Shown here: positions 36,880-45,504 of the stretch, piece by piece
How the letters are laid out: every line of letters starts with the position of its first letter
Numbering within the stretch: the first letter of the stretch is position 1
Origin: Bradyrhizobium sp. AZCC 1719
GTDB taxonomy: Bacteria; Pseudomonadota; Alphaproteobacteria; Rhizobiales; Xanthobacteraceae
Assembly (NCBI RefSeq): GCF_036924525.1
Contig: NZ_JAZHRU010000001.1
Location: forward strand, 6,911,001-6,975,000
Direction of reading: 5' to 3'
Length of the DNA: 64,000 bases
Position numbers and translations under genes: made by a program
Notes under the pieces: generated by a model
Told to the model about the DNA's origin: nothing
What the model saw: only the letters and a program-made list of their open reading frames with translations
Databases searched by the model: none

Positions 36880-38135
36880 GGAAAAAGTCCCCGCACGTTT
36901 TTGGCGGCGCGCACCTTCTCGACGCCGATCGCCATCGCCGCCGTGCGGTGCGGGATCTTGTCGGCTTTGGCCCGCTGCAGCATCTGGTCAAAGGCGCGAT
37001 CGAGGATCGCGTATTCGCGCCGCGTCACTTCCTCTTCCTCCCAGAACAATTGCTGCAGGTCCTGAACCCATTCGAAGTAGCTGACGACGACGCCGCCGGA
37101 ATTGCAGAGAATGTCGGGGATCAGGAACACTTCGCCCTGGCGCTTTTCCAGCACCAGATCGGCTTCCGGCGTGGTGGGCCCGTTGGCGCCCTCGGCCAGC
37201 ACGCGGCATTTGAGATCTTCAGCGACCTTGGCATCGATCACGCGCTCCATCGCCGCCGGCACCAGCACGTCGCAGGGCAGCGTGAGGATTTGCTCGGGAT
37301 CGAAAGTCAACTCGTTGGAGAACCCGGCAATACTTCCATGCGCGCCCGCATGTCGCATCAATGCCGGAATATCCAGCCCCTTCGGATCATGCAGCGCGCC
37401 GGTGTGATCGCTGACCGCGATGATCTTCAGGCCATATTGTTGTAGTTCCAGCGCGGCGTAGGAGCCGACATTGCCAAAGCCCTGGATCACGGCGGTCGCG
37501 CTGCCCGGATTGATCGAGAGTTCCTTGAGCACCCGCTTGGCGAGATAGGCCACGCCGCGCCCGGTTGCTTCGCGTCGGCCGAGCGTACCGCCGGATGAGA
37601 CCGGCTTGCCGGTCACGATCTCGGTCACCGTTTGGCCCTGGTACATCGAGTAGGTGTCCATGAACCAGGCCATCACCTGCTCGTTGGTGCCCATGTCCGG
37701 CGCCATCACGTCGGTATGCGGACCGACGAACGGGATCATCTCCTGCATGTAGCGCCGCGACAGCCCTTCCAGCTCGCGCTTGGAAATGGTGGAGAGGTCG
37801 ACATTGACGCCGCCCTTGGCGCCGCCATAGGGCAAACCGACAAGGGCACACTTCCAGCTCATCCAGATCGCGAGCGCCGCGACCTCGCCGATGTCGACCG
37901 AGGGTGCAAACCGCGTGCCGCCTTTGGTCGGACCGAGGGTGAGGTGGTGCTGGACACGATAGCCTTCGAATACGGCGACCGTGCCATCGTCGCGGTGGAT
38001 CGGGCAAGAGACAGTAACCGCCCGCTTCGGCATCAGGATGCGGCCGCGCTCATCCATCGGGATTTCCAGATGGTTGGCTATGACGCCAAACTGATTAACG
38101 GCCATGTCGAACACGGGACCGGAATAAACCGTCAT
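36876..38135 (-). CDS. Glu/Leu/Phe/Val dehydrogenase family (glutamate dehydrogenase-like)
   Basis: This 419-residue NAD(P)-dependent amino-acid dehydrogenase shows the family's GPTKGGTRFAPSV and PYGGAKGGV motifs, the latter with the catalytic lysine near residue 105. It also has APDMGTNEQVM, a Rossmann fold beginning VIQGFGNVGSYAA, and LAEGANGPTTPEA. This pattern fits glutamate dehydrogenases of about 420 residues. It reversibly deaminates glutamate to 2-oxoglutarate and ammonia. I start at ATG 38135 because GGAG sits 6 nt upstream; ATG 38138 and GTG 38147 are alternatives. Confidence 0.92.
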   Translation of the reverse strand: MTVYSGPVFDMAVNQFGVIANHLEIPMDERGRILMPKRAVTVSCPIHRDDGTVAVFEGYRVQHHLTLGPTKGGTRFAPSVDIGEVAALAIWMSWKCALVGLPYGGAKGGVNVDLSTISKRELEGLSRRYMQEMIPFVGPHTDVMAPDMGTNEQVMAWFMDTYSMYQGQTVTEIVTGKPVSSGGTLGRREATGRGVAYLAKRVLKELSINPGSATAVIQGFGNVGSYAALELQQYGLKIIAVSDHTGALHDPKGLDIPALMRHAGAHGSIAGFSNELTFDPEQILTLPCDVLVPAAMERVIDAKVAEDLKCRVLAEGANGPTTPEADLVLEKRQGEVFLIPDILCNSGGVVVSYFEWVQDLQQLFWEEEEVTRREYAILDRAFDQMLQRAKADKIPHRTAAMAIGVEKVRAAKNVRGLFP

Positions 38136-38376
38136 CATTTTCTCCACTTTTGTCGCGCCGCTGGGGAAACCCGGGCAGCCGTCAGCCGTTATACGACGGT
38201 ATGCCCGAGCCCCCCTTAAGGACGATCGCAGTCTCCTCTATACTCCGATCTCAAGCAGCAAAGACGGCACGGTTGCGAATAATTTCAGCGAATGCATCCG
38301 ATAACCAGTGCTAATGTGTGTGCGCCGCGCCGGGACCATCTTCGCCCAACACTCTGCAGGATATGACGGAAAACGC

Positions 38377-39270
38377 ATGCAGGCCCTCTTCATCGGACAG
38401 ACCTATATCGACGTTACCTTCATCACCGACCACATGCCGACCGGCGACGAAAAACATGTGGCCTCGGCCTACGCGGTGTCGTTTGGCGGCAACGCCGTGA
38501 CGGCGGCGTTCTGCTGCGCCAAGCTCGGGATCGTGCCGGACCTGATCTCGACCATGGCCAACGACTGGCTCGGCCGCATGTTTCAGGACATGGCCGCGAA
38601 ATATGGAATCTCGATCCATCCACGCAAGGTCAACTCCTCTTCGCTGTCGTTTATCATGCCGAAAGACGGCAAACGCGCCATCGTACGCTGCCGCGACGAC
38701 GAGCACATTCATCCCTTCCCGATGCTGAACTTGAAGGGCTGCCGCGCGCTGCATGTCGACGGCCATCAGCCGGACGCTGCGATCCATTATGCCAAACTCT
38801 GCCGCGAGGATGGCATTCTGACATCGCTCGACGGCGGCGGCCTGCGCACCAACACTCATGAGCTGCTGGAATTCATCGATGTCGCGATCGTGGCCGAACG
38901 GCTGTGCGAACAGATGGACAAGACGCCAGAGGCCATGCTGGATTATCTGAAGAGCCGCGGATGCCGGATCGGCGGCGTGACCATGGGCGAGAAGGGCCTG
39001 CTTTGGTATGACGAGACCGGCGCCGTCCGCCGCCTTCCCGCGCTTCCGGTTACACCAGAACGCGTTATCGATACCAACGGCGCCGGCGACGTCTTCCACG
39101 GCGCTTATGTCTATTCCTATCTCGCCAATCCCGCTAAAAGCTGGCAGGAGCATTTCGAGCTTGCGCGTGCCGCCTCGACCTTCAAGGTCCAGCGTCTCGG
39201 CAACGAGGCCGGCCTGCCGACGCTCGCCGACATCGAGGCGATCACGCGGGAGTTTCAGGTCAGCGCCTGA
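38377..39270 (+). CDS. PfkB-family sugar kinase
   Basis: This 297-residue kinase opens MQALFIGQTYIDVTFITDHM and carries the conserved glycine pair region (FGGNAVTAAFCCAKLG near 45-60) and the PfkB signature DTNGAGDVFHGAYVY, with the catalytic Asp, around residue 245. PfkB proteins phosphorylate sugars or nucleosides with ATP. I use ATG 38377; the longer frame to 38308 adds residues with no kinase character. It is followed 25 nt later by a ribokinase-like gene on the same strand, so the two probably form an operon. Confidence 0.92.
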   Translation: MQALFIGQTYIDVTFITDHMPTGDEKHVASAYAVSFGGNAVTAAFCCAKLGIVPDLISTMANDWLGRMFQDMAAKYGISIHPRKVNSSSLSFIMPKDGKRAIVRCRDDEHIHPFPMLNLKGCRALHVDGHQPDAAIHYAKLCREDGILTSLDGGGLRTNTHELLEFIDVAIVAERLCEQMDKTPEAMLDYLKSRGCRIGGVTMGEKGLLWYDETGAVRRLPALPVTPERVIDTNGAGDVFHGAYVYSYLANPAKSWQEHFELARAASTFKVQRLGNEAGLPTLADIEAITREFQVSA

Positions 39271-39295
39271 GGAAGCGAAACGGGGGTAAGTACGC

Positions 39296-40213
39296 ATGGG
39301 GCGCGTGTTCGTCGCCGGCAGCATCAACATGGATGTGGTGACGACGGCCGACCGCCATCCGAAGGTCGGCGAGACCGTCGCAGGCCAAGCGGTGCATTAT
39401 TTTCCAGGCGGCAAGGGCGCCAACCAGGCCGTGGCCGCCGCAAAGCTCGGCGCATCGTCAACGCTGATCGGCCGACTGGGCGCGGATGCGTTCGGCCAGC
39501 AATTGCGGCAATTTCTCACCGCCCAAGGCGTCGACCTCGCTCTGGTCAAGGACACCGCGGATGTCCATACCGGAACGGCCGTGATCACCATCGCCGACGC
39601 CGACAACACCATCGTCGTCGTACCCGGCGCCAATGCGCTGGTCAGTGCCGGGGATGTCACAGCCCCCGTGCTTGCCAAAGGCGACGTTGCCGTTAGTCAG
39701 TTCGAAATTCCGCAAGCCACGATCGTCGCCTTCTTCAAACGGGCACGCGCGGCCGGCGCGACCACCATCCTCAATCCGGCGCCGGCGACCGTCTGCGGCC
39801 ACGAGCTGCTCGATCTCGTCGATATCCTTATTCTGAACGAAACCGAACTGGGGCTTCTCGCGCAGACCGAACTTCACGACACCGACGACCTCACTCGTTT
39901 CGCCGAAGCGGCGCGGCGCCTGCCAACGGGCTCCGGGAAAATCATCTGCGTTACGCTCGGCAAGCGAGGCGTGCTCGCCCTTGTCGGCGGCGAACCCTCG
40001 CTGATGATTGCGGGACGCGCCGTAAAGGCCGTGGACACCACCGGCGCCGGCGATTGTTTTGTCGGCGCCCTCGCCGCGCAGCTTGCCAACGGCAAGGCAA
40101 TCCGCGACGCGCTTGAATACGCCAATGCCGCTGCATCGATCTGCGTGCAGCGAATGGGCGCCGCGCCGTCGATGCCGACGGCGGCCGAGGTGGCGGCGGT
40201 GTTGCGTTCATAG
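39296..40213 (+). CDS. rbsK: Ribokinase-like PfkB kinase
   Basis: This 305-residue kinase matches ribokinase closely. It starts GRVFVAGSINMDVV, has FPGGKGANQAVAAAKLG near 35-50, ILNPAPA about residue 160, and the catalytic-loop signature DTTGAGDCFVGALAA near 245. Ribokinase phosphorylates D-ribose to ribose 5-phosphate. No ribose transporter is adjacent, so another pentose or a nucleoside-derived sugar is possible. CGGGGG upstream of the ATG is a usable ribosome-binding site. It is the second gene of a two-kinase operon and is followed by a hairpin repeat (40219-40345). Confidence 0.88.
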   Translation: MGRVFVAGSINMDVVTTADRHPKVGETVAGQAVHYFPGGKGANQAVAAAKLGASSTLIGRLGADAFGQQLRQFLTAQGVDLALVKDTADVHTGTAVITIADADNTIVVVPGANALVSAGDVTAPVLAKGDVAVSQFEIPQATIVAFFKRARAAGATTILNPAPATVCGHELLDLVDILILNETELGLLAQTELHDTDDLTRFAEAARRLPTGSGKIICVTLGKRGVLALVGGEPSLMIAGRAVKAVDTTGAGDCFVGALAAQLANGKAIRDALEYANAAASICVQRMGAAPSMPTAAEVAAVLRS

Positions 40214-40218
40214 CCTGA

Positions 40219-40345
40219 CTTCGTAGCGTGGGCAAAGGCGCGTTTGCGCCGTGCCCACCATCGCGTACTCCGCAAGAGCGGTGGGCACGCTTCCGCCTTC
40301 GCTCGTTGAGCTACGGCGGACAAGTCGCTTTGCCCACCTACGAAG
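40219..40345. repeat. Intergenic hairpin repeat, family R4 (copy 1)
   Basis: CTTCGTAGCGTGGGCAAAGG on the left is inverted as TTTGCCCACCTACGAAG on the right, with an inner GTGCCCACC/GGTGGGCAC pair. It lies between convergent genes (ribokinase and the flavoprotein). A second copy is at 60842-60931. It may act as a two-way transcript end. Confidence 0.8.
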
Positions 40346-40352
40346 CCGCAAG

Positions 40353-41573
40353 TTAAGTCAGCGCACCCTTCAGGTCGAAGCGCGGGTCGGCCGCCTGCTC
40401 GGGCGTGATCGAGCCATGGGCGGCAAGCAGGCGCCGTCCGAACATGTGATCGCCCGCGCGATTGACGGACTCGATGCCGACGAGTTGCCCGCCCCTGTAG
40501 CAAAAAGCCGAGAATGCCGCCTGGGCTTGATCGCCGCGCACCACCACGCGGTCGTAGCCGGTGGTTAGTCCTGCGATCTGGAGCTTGTCGGGCCCCTGAT
40601 CGCTCCAGAACCAGGGCAGGCCGTCATACGGCTTGGCATCGCCGGTCAGCCGGGCCGCGACGCAGCGCGCGTGATCGGTGGCGTTCTGCACCGACTCCAG
40701 CCGCAGTGAACCGCCGAAACGCGGGCTCGCAAACAGCGCGCAGTCGCCGATCGCCGAGATATTCGGATCGGCGGTCAGCAGGTGCTCATCGACGATGATG
40801 CCCGACGCGACCGGCAGGCCGGCGTCCGCCGCCAGTTCCACATTCGGCAACACGCCAACGCCGACCACAATCAGGTCGGCTTTCATGTGCCGGCCGTCGC
40901 TGAGGCTGACGCCGGTGACCTTGCGGCCGTCGCCCTCGATGCTGGTGACCTGCACGCCCAGATGAATACGAATGCCCGCCGCGGTATGGCGCGACTGGAA
41001 GAACTCCGAGATCTCCGCCGTCACCGCGCGCGCCATCACGCGCGTGCCGAGTTCGACGACGTCGACTTCGAGGCCCTTGGCTCGCGCCGTCGCCGCGAAC
41101 TCCAGGCCGATAAATCCGGCGCCGATGACGACGACGCGTTGGCCCTCGGTGATGTAGTCGCGCAGCGACTGGCTTTCGTCGAGCGTGCGCAAGTAGCGCA
41201 CGCTGTCGAGATTGGCGTTGGGAATGTCGAGCAGGCGGTTGCGCGCGCCGGTCGCCAGCACCAGATGGCCATAGTCGAGCGAAGCGCCGGAGGCGAGCGC
41301 CACCTTGCGGGCGGCGCGGTCGATCGACACCGCGCGATCGGAGATCAGGTCGATCCTCTGGTCGAGATAGAATTTTTCCGGCCGGAACATCAGGCTGTCG
41401 GGCCCGCCGGTTCCCTTCAGGTAGGCTTTTGATAGCGGCGGCCGCTGGTAGGGCAGATGGCCTTCATCGTTCAACAACACGATGCGTTCCGAAAAGCCGT
41501 GCTGGCGCAGCGAGGCCGCAAGCTGATAGCCGGCGTGGCCTGCGCCGATGATGACAACTGTTCCTACCGTCAT
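40353..41573 (-). CDS. NAD(P)/FAD ferredoxin (rubredoxin/putidaredoxin-type) reductase
   Basis: This 406-residue flavoprotein has an FAD-binding GxGxxG at the N-terminus (VIIGAGHAGYQLAASL), ATGARNR, a second dinucleotide fold for NAD(P)H (VVIGAGFIGLEFAA near 148), the late FAD motif ISAIGDCA near 275, and a C-terminal reductase_C domain. It matches the putidaredoxin/rubredoxin reductase class, which passes electrons from NAD(P)H to small iron-sulfur proteins feeding P450s or dioxygenases. No ferredoxin or oxygenase is adjacent; the P450 at 20147 is a possible distant client. Confidence 0.92.
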   Translation of the reverse strand: MTVGTVVIIGAGHAGYQLAASLRQHGFSERIVLLNDEGHLPYQRPPLSKAYLKGTGGPDSLMFRPEKFYLDQRIDLISDRAVSIDRAARKVALASGASLDYGHLVLATGARNRLLDIPNANLDSVRYLRTLDESQSLRDYITEGQRVVVIGAGFIGLEFAATARAKGLEVDVVELGTRVMARAVTAEISEFFQSRHTAAGIRIHLGVQVTSIEGDGRKVTGVSLSDGRHMKADLIVVGVGVLPNVELAADAGLPVASGIIVDEHLLTADPNISAIGDCALFASPRFGGSLRLESVQNATDHARCVAARLTGDAKPYDGLPWFWSDQGPDKLQIAGLTTGYDRVVVRGDQAQAAFSAFCYRGGQLVGIESVNRAGDHMFGRRLLAAHGSITPEQAADPRFDLKGALT

Positions 41574-41842
41574 AGGGACATCCTACGTTCGAGCGCACGG
41601 GAATGACCCATGTCGTTTCCTCTCCAATGATTTTGGCTTGCCTGCCTCGTCCCTTGGGAGCGGCGCTCGTGTCCGTCCCGAACGATGACGGGCACTATCT
41701 GACCTCATGGAACGACGAGACGCAAGGGCGTCGGCGGCCTTGAGGGCGGCCTTTGCCGCATTTTGCGGACCTGGCCGGGGATTGTCACCTGTTGCCTTCT
41801 CTATTTAAATGCCCGGCCCATCCGTCCCCCGGAGGCCTTGCC

Positions 41843-42634
41843 ATGTCGACTTCCGATGATACCGCCGCCCCTGCCCTGCTCAGGATCGAGGGCCCGATTG
41901 CCACGATCACGCTCAATCGCCCCGCGGCCTTCAACTCGATCAATCTGTCGATCGCGCAAAAGCTCGAGCAACTCGGCGCGGAGGTCGAAGGCAATGACGA
42001 GATAAGGGTGCTGGTGATCGAGGGCGAAGGCCGCGCCTTCTCCGCCGGCGGCGATCTGCAGACCATCGGCGCCGCCGCCGCCAACGATACGATCGCGCCC
42101 GTGGTCGGGGAGCTGTTGAAGCACTACCACGCCTTCATCGAAGCGGTGCGGCGGATGCCCAAGATCGTGCTGTCGAGCGTCCACGGCTCTGCTGCCGGCG
42201 CCGGCATGGGCCTGGCATTCGTCACCGACCTCTGCATCGCAGCCGATGACGCCCGCTTCACGCCGGCCTATGCCAAGATCGGCGTCTCGCCTGACGGAGG
42301 CAGCACGGTCGGCATGGTCGGCACCGTCGGCACCCGCCGCGCCCTGCAAATCTTTCTGGCCGAAGACAGCTTTACCGCGCAGCAGGCCTACGAGTGGGGC
42401 CTGGTCGCCCGCGTCGTTCCGGCGGCAGAGTTGAAGGCTGAAACGCGCAAATTCGCCGAGCGGCTGGCACAGAACCCGCCAGCGGCGATCAGCGGCACCA
42501 AGTCGCTAGTCTATCAGGCCGCGGTCACGCCGACGAAGCAGCAGCTCGATGCCGAGGAGGCGAAGATCATCGACGCCATGCAAACGGATGAATTTCGTGT
42601 TGCGGTGAAGAGATTCACCAGCAAGGCGAAGTAG
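41843..42634 (+). CDS. Enoyl-CoA hydratase/isomerase family protein
   Basis: This 263-residue crotonase-fold protein shows ITLNRPAAFNSINL, the acyl-CoA-binding GRAFSAGGDLQT (about 63-74), and the oxyanion-hole region VHGSAAGAGMGLAF near 110-123. At the second catalytic position the SPDGGSTVGM run carries Asp instead of the Glu typical of hydratases, so it could be an isomerase or other crotonase. I use ATG 41843 with GGAGG 7 nt upstream, and not the longer frame from 41753. No fatty-acid gene is adjacent. Substrate is unknown. Confidence 0.92.
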   Translation: MSTSDDTAAPALLRIEGPIATITLNRPAAFNSINLSIAQKLEQLGAEVEGNDEIRVLVIEGEGRAFSAGGDLQTIGAAAANDTIAPVVGELLKHYHAFIEAVRRMPKIVLSSVHGSAAGAGMGLAFVTDLCIAADDARFTPAYAKIGVSPDGGSTVGMVGTVGTRRALQIFLAEDSFTAQQAYEWGLVARVVPAAELKAETRKFAERLAQNPPAAISGTKSLVYQAAVTPTKQQLDAEEAKIIDAMQTDEFRVAVKRFTSKAK

Positions 42635-42660
42635 CGGCGCATTGTCTACCGCTTGCTCAA

Positions 42661-42798
42661 CTGTCATCATCCGCGAAGGCGGATGATCCAGTACGCCGCG
42701 CTCGCTCTATTCAAATTCAACGCCTCGGAGTACTGGATGCCCCGCCGGAGCCTGTCATCGGGCGCGCATTCGCGCGACCCGTTGGCGGGGCATGACGC
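42661..42798. repeat. Intergenic palindromic repeat, family R6, with a nested 42-nt segment
   Basis: The repeat has TCATCCGCGAAGGCGGATGA, then GATCCAGTACGCCGCG, an inverted GGAGTACTGGATGCC, and the pair TGCCCCGCC/GGCGGGGCA. Between these last arms (42746-42787) lies CGGAGCCTGTCATCGGGCG...GACCCGTTGGCG, a segment also present inside an R2 repeat at 57759-57801. A related R6 copy without it is at 56027-56125. It lies between the convergent hydratase and dehydratase genes. Confidence 0.8.
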
Positions 42799-42805
42799 CG
42801 CAGGG

Positions 42806-44512
42806 CTATTTCTTCCCCTGCCCGCGCATGAAGTCGAAATCGCAGCCCTCGTCGGCCTGCAGGATCGTCTCGTTGAACAGATGCGCGTAGCCGCGCTTGG
42901 CCCAATCGGGCGTCACGGCCGGCGCCAGCGCGGCGCGCCGCTTTTCCAGCTCCGCCTCGTCGACGAGCAGGTCGATGCTACGCTTGGCGACGTCGAGCCG
43001 GATCATGTCACCGTTCTTCACCAGCGCCAGCGGCCCGCCCACGGCCGACTCCGGCGTAATGTGCAGCACGATGGTGCCGAACGCCGTTCCGCTCATCCGC
43101 GCGTCCGATATCCGCACCATGTCCTTGGTGCCGCCACGCGCAAGCTTCTTCGGAATCGGCAGATAGCCCGCTTCCGGCATGCCCGGCGCGCCTTTGGGGC
43201 CGGCGTTGCGCAGCACCAGCACGTCGTCGGCGTTGACGTCGAGATCGGGATCGTCGACCCGCAGCGTCATGTCTTCGACCGATTCGAACACCACGGCGCG
43301 CCCGGTGTGCTGCAGCAGTTTTGGGCTCGCCGCCGACTGCTTGATGACCGCGCCACGCGGCGCGAGGTTGCCATGCAGCACCGCCATCGCGCCTTCGGCC
43401 TTGATCGGATTGTCGCGCGGACGGATGGCGTCCTGTCCCGGCACATCTTCCGCGCCAGCGACAACGTCGCGCAGCGTTTGGCCGGTGATGGTCTTGGCGT
43501 CGAGATCGATGAGATCACCGAGCTGCGCCATCAGCTTCGGCACCCCGCCGGCATGATGGAAATGCTCCATGTAATGTTCGCCCGATGGTTTCAGATCGAC
43601 CAGCACCGGCACCTCGCGGCCGAGCCTGTCGAATGTCTCGAGGTCGATCTTGTGCGGCGAGCGATGGGCGATCGCGGTGAGATGGATCAGGCCATTGGTC
43701 GAGCCGCCGATCGCCTGCATCACGACCTGCGCGTTGCGCAACGATGCCGGCGTCAGAATCTCGCTCGGCCTCGGTCCCTTGGCTTTCGCCATTTCGGCCG
43801 CCACCCTGCCGCTGGCCTCCGCCGAACGAAAACGTTCAGCATGCGGCGCCGGGATCGTCGCGCTCATCGGCAGCGACAACCCGAGTGCCTCGGTGATGCA
43901 CGCCATGGTGCTGGCGGTGCCCATCACCATGCAGGTGCCGACTGAAGGCGCCAGCCGGCCGTTGACGGCTTCGATCTCGTTGCCATCGATTTCGCCGGCG
44001 CGATATTTTGCCCAGAGCCGGCGGCAATCGGTACAGGCGCCGAGCACCTCGCCCCTATGATGCCCGACTACCATCGGGCCCACCGGAATGACGACGGTCG
44101 GCAGATCGGCTGAGACTGCGGCCATGATCTGCGCCGGCAACGTCTTGTCGCATCCCCCGATCACGACCACGGCGTCCATCGGCTGAGCGCGGATCATCTC
44201 CTCGGTGTCCATCGCCATCAGATTGCGCAGGTACATCGAGGTCGGATAGGCAAAGCTCTCGGCGATCGAAATCGTCGGGAACACCATCGGCATCGCGCCC
44301 GACAGCATCACGCCGCGCTTCACCGCTTCGATGATTTGCGGAACGTTGCCGTGACAGGGATTGTAGTCGCTGTAGGTATTGGTGATGCCGACGATCGGCC
44401 TGTTCAGCGCATCGTCCGAGTAGCCCATGGCCTTGATGAAGGCCTTGCGCAGGAATAGCGAGAAGCCAGCATCGCCATAACTCGTCAGTCCCTTGCGAAG
44501 TCCGTCGGCCAT
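42806..44512 (-). CDS. IlvD/Edd-family dehydratase, probable sugar-acid dehydratase
   Basis: This 568-residue enzyme carries the iron-sulfur cysteines of the family in NPCHGN, IGGCDKT and GTCMVMGTAST. The set fits IlvD/Edd enzymes, which dehydrate dihydroxy acids; sequence cannot separate dihydroxy-acid dehydratase from pentonate/hexonate dehydratases. Context favours a sugar acid: a uronate-dehydrogenase-like gene, an SMP-30 lactonase and an aldehyde dehydrogenase are close by. It is transcribed away from a GntR regulator, and two ATTATTG-type inverted repeats (44558-44569, 44621-44635) lie in the shared control region. AGGA precedes the ATG at 44512. Confidence 0.9.
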   Translation of the reverse strand: MADGLRKGLTSYGDAGFSLFLRKAFIKAMGYSDDALNRPIVGITNTYSDYNPCHGNVPQIIEAVKRGVMLSGAMPMVFPTISIAESFAYPTSMYLRNLMAMDTEEMIRAQPMDAVVVIGGCDKTLPAQIMAAVSADLPTVVIPVGPMVVGHHRGEVLGACTDCRRLWAKYRAGEIDGNEIEAVNGRLAPSVGTCMVMGTASTMACITEALGLSLPMSATIPAPHAERFRSAEASGRVAAEMAKAKGPRPSEILTPASLRNAQVVMQAIGGSTNGLIHLTAIAHRSPHKIDLETFDRLGREVPVLVDLKPSGEHYMEHFHHAGGVPKLMAQLGDLIDLDAKTITGQTLRDVVAGAEDVPGQDAIRPRDNPIKAEGAMAVLHGNLAPRGAVIKQSAASPKLLQHTGRAVVFESVEDMTLRVDDPDLDVNADDVLVLRNAGPKGAPGMPEAGYLPIPKKLARGGTKDMVRISDARMSGTAFGTIVLHITPESAVGGPLALVKNGDMIRLDVAKRSIDLLVDEAELEKRRAALAPAVTPDWAKRGYAHLFNETILQADEGCDFDFMRGQGKK

Positions 44513-44557
44513 TTTTTCTTCCTGTCGTCGTGGATGGGCACTTAAGGAGTCCGGCAG

Positions 44558-44635
44558 ATTATTGTCAATGTTTGATCATTTGGCGCCGTGACCGGGCATT
44601 TCGACCCAGCATACTGCGGTATTATTGACAATAAT
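44558..44635. promoter_or_regulatory. Predicted pair of GntR operator sites between the dehydratase and regulator
   Basis: ATTATTGACAATAAT at 44621-44635 is a 15-nt palindrome (7-bp arms around one base). The half-conserved ATTATTGTCAAT at 44558-44569 matches its reverse complement in 12 of 15 positions. The centres are about 63 bp apart, six helical turns. The two sites lie between the divergent dehydratase and the fragment preceding gntR. Binding by the adjacent GntR protein is inferred. Confidence 0.6.
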
Positions 44636-44677
44636 GCGCTTGCGTGCTGACTTTCCGTCCAGACTGGAAACGCGCTC

Positions 44678-44815
44678 ATGAACCAACCGTTGCGCATTGG
44701 CCTCGTCGGCGCCGGCATGGTGAGCCGCCATCATTTCATCGCCTGGGCGAGCATATCAGATCAAGCCCGCATCGAGGATTGCTATCGGCTGTCGGGCTGG
44801 GAGGCCTTGCGATGA
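44678..44815 (+). pseudogene. N-terminal remnant of a Gfo/Idh/MocA oxidoreductase, translationally coupled to gntR
   Basis: A 45-codon reading frame begins MNQPLRIGLVGAGMVSRHHF, the N-terminal Rossmann motif (GLVGAGMVS) of Gfo/Idh/MocA dehydrogenases. After about 32 residues (to SDQARI) the similarity stops and unrelated codons follow (EDCYRLSGW) to a TGA at 44813. That TGA overlaps the ATG of gntR at 44812 (ATGA). The rest of the dehydrogenase is missing, so an internal deletion seems to have joined its start to the regulator. It may now act as a short leader peptide driving gntR translation. Confidence 0.7.
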
Positions 44816-45504
44816 AGCCGCAGGAATCATTGACCGAAATTTCCGCGCCGACGCGCGAGGAGGAACAGGCGGAAGTTATCCGCCGGCTGGAAGAGGACAT
44901 CATCTTCGGCCGCTTCGCGCCGGGCTCGCGGCTGGTCGAGGACACGCTGATGCAGCGCTACGGCGCTAGCCGACATTTCGTCCGCCAGGCGCTATTCCAA
45001 CTCGAACGCCAGGGCATCGTGCTGCGCGAAAAAAACATCGGCGCCACCGTGCGGTTCTATTCGGCCGAGGAGGTGCGGCAGATCTACGAGGTCCGGGAAA
45101 TGCTGACGCGGCAGGCGGCGCTGATGATTGCGCTGCCCGCCCCGGCCGGCCTGATCGAGCTGTTGAACGAGCTGCAGCGGCAATACTGTGCCAAAGCCGA
45201 CGCGCAGGATCTGCGCGGCATTCACGAGACCAACGACGCGTTCCACGTCGCGCTGTTCTCCGCCTGCGGCAATCCGTACCTGGTGCGCTCGCTGCAGGAT
45301 TACATGAACCTGACGCTGCCGATGCGTGCCAAGAATCTCGCCGACCGGGAAGGGTTGGCGCTGTCGCGTCGGCAGCATGAACTCATGATTGAACTCTTGA
45401 AGGGCCGCGATAGCTGGGCGCTGGCGCAGCTCTGCGTCGATCATATGCAGTTCAGCAAGTCGGACTATCTCGGCCGCATCGCCGAGGATGAAGGCAAGCG
45501 CTAG
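44812..45504 (+). CDS. GntR-family regulator (FCD/FadR subgroup)
   Basis: This 230-residue regulator has an N-terminal winged helix (RRLEEDIIFGRFAPGSRLVE, then SRHFVRQALFQLERQGIV) and a C-terminal helical FCD ligand domain with metal-binding histidines plausible at NDAFH and near DHMQF. FCD-type GntR proteins commonly sense sugar acids. It is divergent from the IlvD/Edd dehydratase across predicted operators and likely represses it. The ATG at 44812 overlaps the stop of a Gfo/Idh remnant. Its 3' end overlaps the convergent SDR gene by 4 bp. Confidence 0.9.
   Translation: MKPQESLTEISAPTREEEQAEVIRRLEEDIIFGRFAPGSRLVEDTLMQRYGASRHFVRQALFQLERQGIVLREKNIGATVRFYSAEEVRQIYEVREMLTRQAALMIALPAPAGLIELLNELQRQYCAKADAQDLRGIHETNDAFHVALFSACGNPYLVRSLQDYMNLTLPMRAKNLADREGLALSRRQHELMIELLKGRDSWALAQLCVDHMQFSKSDYLGRIAEDEGKR

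Noticed and set aside
41574..41842. A gene or RNA in the 269-bp gap before the enoyl-CoA hydratase
   Set aside because: No credible start, domain, tRNA fold or terminator was visible; it most likely holds only the promoters of the two divergent genes.
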